Notes: a model not told the origin generated them from the sequence alone. Numbered from the stretch's first letter, positions 1-5,632 are shown. The stretch is DNA of 5,632 bases from Candidatus Cloacimonadota bacterium (GCA_023230175.1 JALNXV010000245.1:1-5632); one strand, 5' to 3'. Made by a program: numbers and translations.

Positions 1-1
1 A

Positions 2-10
2 TGATAAAAT
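2..10 (+). promoter_or_regulatory. Possible extended -10 element for the tldDE operon
   Basis: The first bases of the window read TGATAAAAT, which fits an extended -10 (TG, one base, then TAAAAT, five of six matches to TATAAT). A transcript starting about 7 bases later would have a short leader carrying the AAAGGAGG ribosome binding site at 26-33. Any -35 box lies before the window, so the promoter cannot be confirmed here. In AT-rich DNA such a match can arise by chance. Confidence 0.35.
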
Positions 11-40
11 TGTTCCCACGAAATTAAAGGAGGATAAAGT

Positions 41-1438
41 ATGATTGCAAAATCTTTGGCGATTGATGTTTTAAATGCTGGTCTCGCGACTGGTGCTGAT
101 TTCGCCGAAATTTACTTAGAACAAAACAACTCGTCTTACTTAATGTTAGAAAACGGCAAAACCGAATCAGCTTTAAGTAGCACAACCTATGGAGCCGGCA
201 TTCGCCTTTTAAATAAACTGCAAAGCGTTTATGGATATACGAATGATTTATCGCGTAAAGGGCTGATGAAATTAGCTTCATCACTTGCCAAGTCTTATCA
301 AGGTAGTAGACAAATAACGGTGGAAAAAATTTCCAAAGTGCGCGTTAAAAACGCCCACAACTATCAAAGACCACTGACCGAAGTGTCTCGTGAAGAAAAA
401 ATTGCCTTGCTCAAAGAGGCCCATGACGTTATCGCGTCTTACGATAAGCGCATCGTCCGCATTCAAACATCGTTTATGAACAATCACAAAGATGTGACGA
501 TTTATAATTCTGATGGCAAGCGGTTTGATGATTTTAAAGAACGCGGCCGCATGATGTTCATGGCAGTCGCAAGCGACAATGGCAAAATCGAAACTAGTTT
601 TGAAGGACCTGGCGCTACGGCAGGAATGGAATTCTTCACCGATAAGATAAGCGTAAAAGAAACCGCTCAACGCGTCGCTGAACTAGCAATTAAAATGTTA
701 ACGGCCGCTGAATGTCCGAGTGGCAAAATGCCAGTCGTCATCGGTAATGGCTTTGGAGGTGTCGTTTTTCACGAAGCTTGTGGCCATTCTCTTGAAGCCA
801 CCGCTGTCGCCAAGAAACTTTCCGTTTTTTCCGAAAGCCTCGGCAAACAAATCGCATCGCCGCTCGTCACCGCGATTGATGATGGCACAATCGTCAATGG
901 TTGGGGATCAAATAACATCGATGATGAGGGCAACAAAACACAAAGAAATGTCCTTATTAAGGATGGCATATGCACTTCCTTCCTGATCGACTCCTTTAAT
1001 GGTCGAAGAATGGGAATGAAGGCTAACGGTGCTTGCCGCCGCGAATCGTATAAATACGAACCGACATCAAGAATGTCGAACACTTTCATCGCTGCCGGTA
1101 AATCCACACACGATGAAATCATTGCCGCGACAAAGTTAGGCCTTTATGCTGCTTCCATGGGTGGTGGTAGTGTTAACCCCGCAACTGGCGAATTCAATTT
1201 CGCTGTCAGCGAAGCTTATATCATCCGCGATGGAAAAATCGCTGAACCAGTTCGTGGCGCGACCCTTATCGGATCAGGCGCTGATGTCTTAAAGAAAATC
1301 GATATGGTTGGTAACAATTTACAAAGAGCGCAAGGTATGTGTGGCTCGGTCAGTGGATATATCTATACCGATGTTGGGCAACCAACAATCCGCGTTAGTG
1401 AAATTCTTGTCGGCGGAAGAGGAGGAACATTAAAATGA
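41..1438 (+). CDS. tldD: TldD family zinc metalloprotease, catalytic subunit
   Basis: This 465-residue protein is the catalytic half of the TldD/TldE (PmbA) protease, peptidase family U62. In E. coli the complex trims unfolded peptides, completes microcin B17 maturation and degrades CcdA in the cytoplasm; the substrate here is unknown. The zinc motif HEACGH is at residues 244-249 (H244, E245, H249). A Cys in GMCGS at 434 sits where the family has its third metal ligand, so the active site looks complete. Other family blocks are DDEG (294-297), GGGSVNPATGEF (374-385) and the C-terminal GQPTIRVSEILVGG (446-459). There is no signal peptide or membrane segment. The start is supported by AAAGGAGG at 26-33, seven bases upstream. 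Its TGA stop overlaps the ATG of the next gene, so the two subunits are probably translationally coupled. Length is close to the usual 450-480 residues. Family assignment is near certain. Confidence 0.97.
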   Translation: MIAKSLAIDVLNAGLATGADFAEIYLEQNNSSYLMLENGKTESALSSTTYGAGIRLLNKLQSVYGYTNDLSRKGLMKLASSLAKSYQGSRQITVEKISKVRVKNAHNYQRPLTEVSREEKIALLKEAHDVIASYDKRIVRIQTSFMNNHKDVTIYNSDGKRFDDFKERGRMMFMAVASDNGKIETSFEGPGATAGMEFFTDKISVKETAQRVAELAIKMLTAAECPSGKMPVVIGNGFGGVVFHEACGHSLEATAVAKKLSVFSESLGKQIASPLVTAIDDGTIVNGWGSNNIDDEGNKTQRNVLIKDGICTSFLIDSFNGRRMGMKANGACRRESYKYEPTSRMSNTFIAAGKSTHDEIIAATKLGLYAASMGGGSVNPATGEFNFAVSEAYIIRDGKIAEPVRGATLIGSGADVLKKIDMVGNNLQRAQGMCGSVSGYIYTDVGQPTIRVSEILVGGRGGTLK

Positions 1439-2757
1439 ATCATCGCAAATTCTTTGAACTAGCAGAATCAAAAGGTATTACAGCTAGCGAAATTTATTCA
1501 GCTAAAAAATATTCTCTATCTTTTGAACTTTTCCATTCGGAAGTGTCTTCTTATTCGACAAGCGAATCGTTTTCGATGTCAGCCCGCGGTATTTATAACG
1601 ACAAATTTGGAGTAGCTATTACTGAAAAAGTTAATCGTTTTACTCCTGAGTATTTAGTTAATGAAATTATCGCTAACGCTAAAGTAATCGAGAAAAACGA
1701 TAAAGCTCTTCTTTTTAAAGGTAGTGAAAAATACCATAAGCGCAATCTCTATAATAAAGAGATTCCCGCTATTTCCATCGATCAAAAAATGAAAAACCTC
1801 TACGAAATAGAGGCTAAACTTAAAAAGGCCGATCCCAGAATTATCGAGATTGAAACTGTTTCATATTCTGAAGATGCCGTTGAAGTCAATTTGGTTAATT
1901 CATATGGTTTAAATTTAAAAAGCAAATCTAATTATTATGTCTACGCCGCCGCTGTCGTCGTCAAGCAGGACGAAGAAGTCAAAACTGGCTATAAAGTTTT
2001 GCTTTCAAACGATCCAAAAGAACTCGATATCGACAAATTCGTGAAACAAGTTGTTGAAGACGCAACTCGTAAATTAGGCGGCACACAATGCGATAGCAAA
2101 AAGTACCCTGTCGTTCTTAATCAAAAGACCGCCGCGAGTTTCCTTGAACCATACTTAGAAAGCGCAAACGCTGAAGAAGTCCAAAAGCACTCTTCTTTCT
2201 TCATTGGTAAATTGAATCAGCCGGTTGCAAGCAAAAAAGTAACTATTCTCGAACAACCATTGTTAAAGAACTGCTTCTTCCGTTATTTTGATGATGAAGG
2301 TGTGGCAACAAGCAATAAGAAAATTGTTGAAAAAGGTATTTTAAAAACCTATCTATACAATCTGGAAACAGCTCAGCGCGAAGGAAAAGTCACAACTGGT
2401 AACGGTTATCGCGGTGGATCAAAGATTGGCGTTAGTTTCGTCAACCCTTCCATCAAACCTGGAAGAAAGTCCGAAGCTGAACTTCTATCTAAAATCAAAA
2501 CAGGTGTTTATATCTCGAGTGTGGCTGGTCTTCATTCCGGTCTTAATCCGCAATCGGGCAATTTCTCATTGCAAGCCGAAGGCTTTATGATTCGCGATGG
2601 TAAACTTGCTGAACCATTGAGTTTAATCACTGTGGCCGGTAACTTGCTAGATATGTTTATGGATGTGCGCGAAGTTGCCAACAATCCCGAACTTCAATTA
2701 TCAGGAATTAGTTCGCCAAGTCTCTTAATTAAAAAATTGGCTGTTTCAGGAAAATAG
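1435..2757 (+). CDS. tldE: TldE/PmbA family protein, non-catalytic partner of TldD
   Basis: This 440-residue protein is homologous to the upstream TldD but has no HExxxH. The matching region (about 231-250) reads through FLEPYLESANAEE instead. This is the normal state for TldE/PmbA, which pairs with TldD and helps form the closed chamber holding the active site. Shared family blocks include DDEG (286-289), GLHSGLNPQSGNFSLQAEG (365-383), and IRDGKLAEP followed by AGNLLDMF near 386-408. The start codon overlaps the tldD stop as ATGA, and a strong AGAGGAGGAA Shine-Dalgarno sits inside the end of tldD (1418-1427). That arrangement suits equimolar synthesis of the two subunits. It is predicted cytoplasmic, with no signal peptide. 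The gene is also called pmbA in enterobacteria. I see no truncation or frameshift. Confidence 0.94.
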   Translation: MNHRKFFELAESKGITASEIYSAKKYSLSFELFHSEVSSYSTSESFSMSARGIYNDKFGVAITEKVNRFTPEYLVNEIIANAKVIEKNDKALLFKGSEKYHKRNLYNKEIPAISIDQKMKNLYEIEAKLKKADPRIIEIETVSYSEDAVEVNLVNSYGLNLKSKSNYYVYAAAVVVKQDEEVKTGYKVLLSNDPKELDIDKFVKQVVEDATRKLGGTQCDSKKYPVVLNQKTAASFLEPYLESANAEEVQKHSSFFIGKLNQPVASKKVTILEQPLLKNCFFRYFDDEGVATSNKKIVEKGILKTYLYNLETAQREGKVTTGNGYRGGSKIGVSFVNPSIKPGRKSEAELLSKIKTGVYISSVAGLHSGLNPQSGNFSLQAEGFMIRDGKLAEPLSLITVAGNLLDMFMDVREVANNPELQLSGISSPSLLIKKLAVSGK

Positions 2758-2773
2758 CAATAACTTAAATTCA

Positions 2774-3490
2774 ATGAATAAGAAATACGCAATTTTCATT
2801 TTGTCTCTATTGGTTCTTTCTTCATGTGATTTTCCGACTGCGTCTGATAGCTCACCTTCTGATACTTCATCTATTGACACTTCTCCTTCATCATCGGATG
2901 AATCGCCATCAGATACAACAACTTCAAGTGAAGGGCCAGGAGAACCTCCTTTAGGAGAATATCGGATTAATCCAAAACCAAGTGAAGGTGACACCGGCTT
3001 TGTTTATGATCAATACGGAGAAATCGTTAAAGAATTATATCGTGGTGAATACTATACCGATTTGGAAGATGTAGCTGCCTATATTGTCACTTTCAAAGAA
3101 ACGCCAGTAAACTATTTCTTTTCTACGGAAAGGGGTGGCTATAGTAACGCCAAACGAGAATGCTATGGCCTTTATGGTGAGGCGTGCCGTATCTTCCCTG
3201 GTCCTTATGAAAGCAACTATGATCACTTACCATATAGCTTAGATTATAACTACTACGAGGCCGACATCGGTGGCGAAGGATATGCAAATTCTTCAAATTG
3301 GAATCGTGGCGCCCTTCGCGTTGTCTTTACCATTAAGGGGATATCTAATTACGGAAGTGATGTGCCGGTCGTTTTCTACACCGGTAATCATTACGATACT
3401 TTTATTGAGTATAAAAATTACTATAATGGCTGGGGAGAAGAATTCGGATTAAGAGATGCTTCCTGGGCAGCAATTGATACTTGGTTTTAA
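2774..3490 (+). CDS. Predicted surface lipoprotein with a barnase/RNase Sa-like ribonuclease domain
   Basis: The 238-residue product starts with a lipoprotein signal (MNKK, hydrophobic 5-15, lipobox LSSC with C18), so it should be lipid-anchored outside the membrane. Residues 21-60 are a Ser/Asp/Thr/Pro-rich tether. The rest resembles guanyl-specific microbial RNases (barnase, binase, RNase Sa), which cut RNA after G via a 2',3'-cyclic phosphate. DVAAYIVTF..TPVNY (99-114) matches barnase GVADYLQTYHKLPDNY, YEADI (161-165) matches READI, RGALRVVF (178-185) matches the RNase Sa RGTRRII block, and YTGNHYDTF (202-210) matches YTGDHYATF. Predicted catalytic residues are E162, R178, R182 and H206. 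The barnase Lys27 position appears to be Ser117. Two loops are longer than in barnase, C130 and C138 could form a disulfide, and about 24 residues follow the domain. No good Shine-Dalgarno precedes the ATG, and the gene starts 16 bases after tldE. The fold call rests on remembered motifs, not a search. Likely roles are RNA scavenging or a toxin. Confidence 0.8.
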   Translation: MNKKYAIFILSLLVLSSCDFPTASDSSPSDTSSIDTSPSSSDESPSDTTTSSEGPGEPPLGEYRINPKPSEGDTGFVYDQYGEIVKELYRGEYYTDLEDVAAYIVTFKETPVNYFFSTERGGYSNAKRECYGLYGEACRIFPGPYESNYDHLPYSLDYNYYEADIGGEGYANSSNWNRGALRVVFTIKGISNYGSDVPVVFYTGNHYDTFIEYKNYYNGWGEEFGLRDASWAAIDTWF

Positions 3491-3500
3491 TATCAAAAGT

Positions 3501-3554
3501 AAAAACGCCGTCAATTAAACTAAATACTGTTTAGTTCGCAATTCGGCGTTTTTT
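3501..3554. terminator. Bidirectional rho-independent terminator between the lipoprotein and degV genes
   Basis: AAAAACGCCG (3501-3510) pairs with CGGCGTTTTT (3544-3553). The inner stem continues with AATT/AATT (3513-3516 with 3540-3543) and AACTAAA/TTTAGTT (3518-3524 with 3530-3536), closing a 5-base TACTG loop, with small bulges between the stem parts. A run of six T follows on the + strand (3549-3554), and five A at 3501-3505 give a U-run on the - strand. It lies between convergent genes and can serve both. Confidence 0.9.
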
Positions 3555-3577
3555 GTTGCAAATATCGCCTATTTTTC

Positions 3578-4429
3578 TTATTTACGAAGGTAAAGAAGGC
3601 CAATCGTGCCATAGCCACAATGTGAGGATATTACCCCTCCGGCCTGCGTGACGACAATTTTCGAAGAATCGACGAGTTCGCCGAATTTCTTTAGTGCATA
3701 GTCAAGATTTACTTGATCAACACCGGCGTGAGTAATCATTACACGATCCATATCGAGACTGGAAAGATGACCTTTTAACTCTTTGGCAAGCTCATCAATG
3801 GCTGCTGTCATTCTGCCTCTTGGTTTCTTATAAACAATTAATTTTCCGTCGGTAACTTTAATAATTGGATGGATATGAAATAATCTTCCTAATACTTTTG
3901 CCGTTCCACTACAACGTCCACCCTTATGCAAATAATCTAAGGTCTCAATGGCGAATAGAGCGTTAACTTTTGGCGCTAACTCATCAATTAAACTCTTGAT
4001 TTCCTTAGCTGATTTTCCTTCATCACGAAACTTGGCAGCTTTTAAAGCCAACAATCCAGATCCACTTGAAAGATTGTTGGAGTCGGAGTAATAAACGCGT
4101 CCTTCTTCAAATTCTTGTGCCGCGAGGACAACTGATTGTAAGGTTGCAGAAAGCTTTCCGCCAATACCGACGTAAAAAATATCAAATCCTTTTTCAATAA
4201 AGGGTTTAAAGGCTTCAACGAATGTATAAGGTGGTACGGCCGCGGTGGTTGGAAGTTCACCATGTTCGGCAACCAATTTATAGAGGGTGTTTGAATCAAT
4301 TTCTTGACCGTCTTTATATGCCTTCCCGCCAATATTAACTAATAAGGGAACGACATTAATGTCGTTTTGCTCATAATGTTCTTTGTTTAGATCGGCTGTA
4401 GAATCAACGAATATTACTACTTTGTTCAT
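3578..4429 (-). CDS. DegV family fatty-acid-binding protein
   Basis: This 283-residue protein is a DegV-family member (about 280-290 residues is typical). These cytoplasmic proteins bind a long-chain fatty acid, and some (FakB) present it to the kinase FakA for phosphorylation and entry into phospholipid synthesis. Visible signatures are VDSTADL at 8-14, PTTAAVPP at 60-67 (lipid head-group region), GGKLSATLQS at 90-99, YLHKGGR at 165-171 and SHCGYGTIG at 269-277. Whether it acts as a FakB cannot be told, since no fakA is in the window. The start at 4429 is chosen over an in-frame ATG at 4456 because AAAGGAGAA (4443-4435) lies just upstream of 4429 and the earlier ATG falls inside the -10 box. 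The gene is monocistronic here, convergent with the lipoprotein gene and divergent from mscL. Many genomes carry several degV paralogues, so I give no symbol. Confidence 0.96.
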   Translation of the reverse strand: MNKVVIFVDSTADLNKEHYEQNDINVVPLLVNIGGKAYKDGQEIDSNTLYKLVAEHGELPTTAAVPPYTFVEAFKPFIEKGFDIFYVGIGGKLSATLQSVVLAAQEFEEGRVYYSDSNNLSSGSGLLALKAAKFRDEGKSAKEIKSLIDELAPKVNALFAIETLDYLHKGGRCSGTAKVLGRLFHIHPIIKVTDGKLIVYKKPRGRMTAAIDELAKELKGHLSSLDMDRVMITHAGVDQVNLDYALKKFGELVDSSKIVVTQAGGVISSHCGYGTIGLLYLRK

Positions 4430-4434
4430 TATAA

Positions 4435-4443
4435 TTCTCCTTT
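4435..4443 (-). promoter_or_regulatory. Ribosome binding site that fixes the degV start
   Basis: Read on the - strand this is AAAGGAGAA, five bases before the ATG at 4429. The core AGGAG is well matched to the 16S rRNA 3' end and well spaced. It lies downstream of the other in-frame ATG at 4456 and so cannot serve that codon. Confidence 0.88.
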
Positions 4444-4454
4444 GAATTGCCAAC

Positions 4455-4483
4455 ATTATCCCAATCTTTAATTATTTTGTCAA
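4455..4483 (-). promoter_or_regulatory. Near-consensus housekeeping sigma promoter for the degV gene
   Basis: On the - strand there is a perfect -35 TTGACA (4483-4478), a 17-base spacer (4477-4461) ending in TGG, which supplies the TG of an extended -10, and a -10 GATAAT (4460-4455, five of six). Transcription should start near 4448, giving a leader of about 20 bases before the start codon at 4429. This suggests strong constitutive expression by the main sigma factor. No operator-like inverted repeat was seen over it. Confidence 0.87.
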
Positions 4484-4523
4484 AGAATATAAATTATGTT
4501 GTTTGTGGCTTGTTTTTGTTTAT

Positions 4524-4529
4524 TTTAAT
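4524..4529 (+). promoter_or_regulatory. Candidate -10 box for mscL
   Basis: TTTAAT matches TATAAT at five of six positions and would start transcription near 4536, shortly before the AGGAGA at 4544-4549. No good -35 is present: TTTGTG at 4502-4507 is the nearest, with a 16-base spacer. An alternative is TAAGAT (4532-4537) with TTGTTT at 4510-4515, but that would start the RNA almost on the ribosome binding site. Low confidence in the exact box. Confidence 0.35.
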
Positions 4530-4543
4530 CATAAGATATGAGT

Positions 4544-4549
4544 AGGAGA
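4544..4549 (+). promoter_or_regulatory. Ribosome binding site that decides the mscL start
   Basis: AGGAGA lies 12 bases before the ATG at 4562, somewhat long but usable. It sits after the other in-frame ATG at 4538, which has no purine-rich site upstream, so it supports 4562 as the start. The MKIFKEFKDFISRGN start that results is the usual form for MscL. Confidence 0.65.
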
Positions 4550-4561
4550 GTAAATCAAATC

Positions 4562-5062
4562 ATGAAAATTTTCAAAGAGTTCAAAGACTTCATCAGCCGT
4601 GGAAACGTTATGCAACTTGCGGTCGGAGTTATTATCGGTGGCGCTTTTTCCGCCATTATCGGCGCGCTAGTTAATCACATTCTTATGCCCGTCATCGGTC
4701 TAGCTGTAGATGGTGGCTTAGACAGTTTTTACACCATTCTTCCGAATAGTGTTTTAGCCGATGTTCAAGACGGAACAGTCGGCGTTCTTGCCATTGACGG
4801 AAATTGGTATCTTTCTTTAAGCAAAATTGACTGGGGCCTATTGATTAATGCTGTTATTAATTTTCTATTAATTGCCCTTGTTCTTTTCGCGGTTATTAAA
4901 ATCTTTGCTAGTATTCAAAAAGTAAAGGATGCCGCTCTTGCCAAGATTCATCACAAAGACGGGGAAGTCGAACCCACACCAGAGCCTGAACCAGAACCAG
5001 AGCCCGCACCTGATGTTGTGCTATTAACCGAAATCCGCGATTTGCTAAAAAAAGATAAATAA
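4562..5062 (+). CDS. mscL: Large-conductance mechanosensitive channel MscL
   Basis: MscL is a homopentameric inner-membrane channel that opens under high membrane tension and releases solutes during hypo-osmotic shock. The 166-residue product begins with the amphipathic N-helix (KIFKEFKDFISRGN, 2-15), then TM1 (about 17-46, VGVIIGGAF at 21-29), an extracellular loop (about 50-88), TM2 (about 89-114, WGLLINAVINFLLIALVLF), a Pro/Glu linker (137-150) and the conserved C-terminal bundle helix VLLTEIRDLLKK (153-164). The gating residue Gly22 (E. coli numbering) is present. The usual Asp at 18 in GNVxDLAVG is Gln here. Length slightly exceeds the common 120-150 residues because of the loop and the linker. 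An in-frame ATG at 4538 would add eight residues but has no ribosome binding site. The gene is monocistronic, divergent from degV and ends at a terminator. Confidence 0.97.
   Translation: MKIFKEFKDFISRGNVMQLAVGVIIGGAFSAIIGALVNHILMPVIGLAVDGGLDSFYTILPNSVLADVQDGTVGVLAIDGNWYLSLSKIDWGLLINAVINFLLIALVLFAVIKIFASIQKVKDAALAKIHHKDGEVEPTPEPEPEPEPAPDVVLLTEIRDLLKKDK
4973..5011 (+). repeat. Pro-Glu repeat segment inside mscL
   Basis: Codons for alternating Pro and Glu (residues 138-150) form a short imperfect tandem repeat of CCAGAG/CCTGAA-type hexamers. It encodes a stiff linker between TM2 and the C-terminal helix bundle. Such hexamer runs can change length by slippage without shifting frame. Linkers of this kind are variable in MscL proteins. 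Confidence 0.75.
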
Positions 5063-5080
5063 GCAAAGCGGCAAAAAAAT

Positions 5081-5103
5081 AAGCCCTTATAAAGGGCTTT
5101 TTT
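5081..5103. terminator. Bidirectional rho-independent terminator between mscL and the helical-protein gene
   Basis: AAGCCCTT (5081-5088) pairs with AAGGGCTT (5092-5099) around a 3-base ATA loop. Six T (5098-5103) follow on the + strand. Seven A at 5073-5079 give a U-run for transcripts on the - strand, whose gene ends at 5105. It lies between convergent genes and can stop both. Confidence 0.9.
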
Positions 5104-5104
5104 A

Positions 5105-5632
5105 TTATTTAAGTTCTAACTTCCAATCAGGATGGGCGAGTTTTATTTTTTCTAACGCTTCGTTAAACAAAGTGTTTTCGATGTCGCTTATCCCGGCCGG
5201 TGTATATTTAATAGCTTTCTTTTTTCGATCAAGACAATACATGACTTCACCTTGTGAATCGTCCATCAAGCCAGCAATAAGCATATACGCTCTTAAAGAA
5301 GGCATTGAGAGGTCGTTAGAAATAAATCGCTGAATGTTTGTCGATATTTTTGCGTAGTGCTTTTTGGCTTCCTCAAGCGTCTCGTTCATGATTTTCAAAA
5401 AGAGGAGTTGAGCAATCGAACGATTGTGTGTTGAGGAGCTCGTCTTGGTTTCGTTTTTAATGATATTTTCTAATATCTCTTCAGCTTTGACGAAATCCTT
5501 TTCTTTGATATTTCGGTAGACAGTAATCAAGTTTACCTCAGCCGTATAATCGGTTATTTCTTCAAAGACGCGAGGTGATAGTTCTCCGCCACTATTTTCG
5601 ATAAGCATTAACTCATTATATGCTTCAATGTT
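5105..5632 (-). CDS. Unrecognised alpha-helical (possibly TPR-like) protein, N-terminus outside the window
   Basis: The frame is open to the window edge, so only the last 175 residues are visible and the true start lies beyond 5632. An ATG at 5608 is internal to the open frame, with in-frame codons reading NIEAYNEL before it and no ribosome binding site visible, so it is probably not the start. The visible part is charged and helix-rich, with paired helices such as VNLITVYRNIKEKDFVKAEEILENI and AQLLFLKIMNETLEEAKKHY. This resembles tetratricopeptide or similar helical repeats, although no clean TPR consensus could be aligned. The C-terminal part (YCLDRKKKAIKYTP, then ALEKIKLAHPDWKLELK) shows no motif I know. 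No membrane segment is seen in this part; the missing N-terminus may hold one. The gene ends two bases after the terminator's T-run. I do not assign a function. Confidence 0.82.
   Translation of the reverse strand, partial: NIEAYNELMLIENSGGELSPRVFEEITDYTAEVNLITVYRNIKEKDFVKAEEILENIIKNETKTSSSTHNRSIAQLLFLKIMNETLEEAKKHYAKISTNIQRFISNDLSMPSLRAYMLIAGLMDDSQGEVMYCLDRKKKAIKYTPAGISDIENTLFNEALEKIKLAHPDWKLELK

Noticed and set aside
720..1122. Open frames of 88 and 117 codons overlapping tldD in other frames
   Set aside because: Both lie within the conserved catalytic part of tldD, lack ribosome binding sites and show no recognisable protein features.
1436..1438. TGA read as Trp (Mycoplasma-type code)
   Set aside because: All complete genes reach family-typical lengths under the standard code, Trp is TGG throughout, and TGA ends tldD within a normal ATGA overlap.
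2837..2932. Ser/Asp-rich repetitive coding stretch as a CRISPR or DNA repeat array
   Set aside because: The repeats are short, irregular and in frame, and encode the lipoprotein tether. There are no regular spacers.
2746..2994. Acidic open frame on the - strand opposite the lipoprotein start, considered as an inhibitor candidate
   Set aside because: It is the antisense of the repetitive Ser/Asp codons, which produces an artificial Ser/Asp/Glu-rich sequence. It has no ribosome binding site and no barstar-like feature.
4042..4332. A 96-codon open frame on the - strand within degV
   Set aside because: It is an alternative frame of the well-supported degV gene with improbable composition and no start signals.
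4430..4561. Riboswitch or operator in the degV-mscL intergenic region
   Set aside because: Only promoter elements and AT-rich bases are seen. There is no conserved aptamer pattern or convincing inverted repeat.
5105..5632. The last gene as a possible barstar partner or antitoxin for the ribonuclease
   Set aside because: The visible part is already about twice the length of barstar, shows only helical-repeat character, and is separated from the lipoprotein gene by degV and mscL on a different transcript.

Overview
The window reads as chromosomal DNA of a low-GC Bacillota-type bacterium. By eye it is moderately AT-rich, ribosome binding sites are AAAGGAGG-like, promoters are TTGACA/TATAAT-like, and the lipoprotein has a Gram-positive-style lipobox. 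TGA is used as a stop (it ends tldD) and Trp is written TGG, so the standard code applies and a Mycoplasma-type code does not. The mix of TldD/TldE, DegV, MscL and a Ser/Asp-rich lipoprotein would suit an uncultured gut Bacilli/Erysipelotrichia-like lineage, but that placement is only inference.

Layout: (1) 41-2757, + strand, a two-gene operon with a 4-base ATGA overlap. It encodes TldD, with an intact HExxxH zinc motif, and its non-catalytic partner TldE/PmbA. (2) 2774-3490, + strand, 16 bases after tldE: a lipoprotein whose folded part looks like a guanyl-specific microbial ribonuclease of the barnase/RNase Sa family, on a Ser/Asp/Thr-rich tether. (3) 3501-3554, a bidirectional terminator. 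(4) 3578-4429, - strand, a DegV-family fatty-acid-binding protein with a near-consensus promoter. (5) 4562-5062, + strand, divergent from degV: the large-conductance mechanosensitive channel MscL. (6) 5081-5103, a second bidirectional terminator. (7) 5105-5632, - strand, the C-terminal 175 residues of an unrecognised helical, possibly TPR-like protein running off the window.

Gene cooperation: TldD and TldE should form a heteromeric cytoplasmic protease. The ribonuclease lipoprotein may be read from the same transcript, but a functional link is not shown. DegV and MscL are common housekeeping genes that share only an intergenic promoter region. The most unusual item is the membrane-tethered barnase-like enzyme: the Glu/Arg/Arg/His active-site set is visible, the position of barnase Lys27 is changed, two loops are longer, there is a C-terminal extension, and no barstar-like inhibitor gene lies in the window. 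No RNA gene, CRISPR array, insertion sequence or attachment site was seen, and no gene-free stretch exceeds 300 bases.
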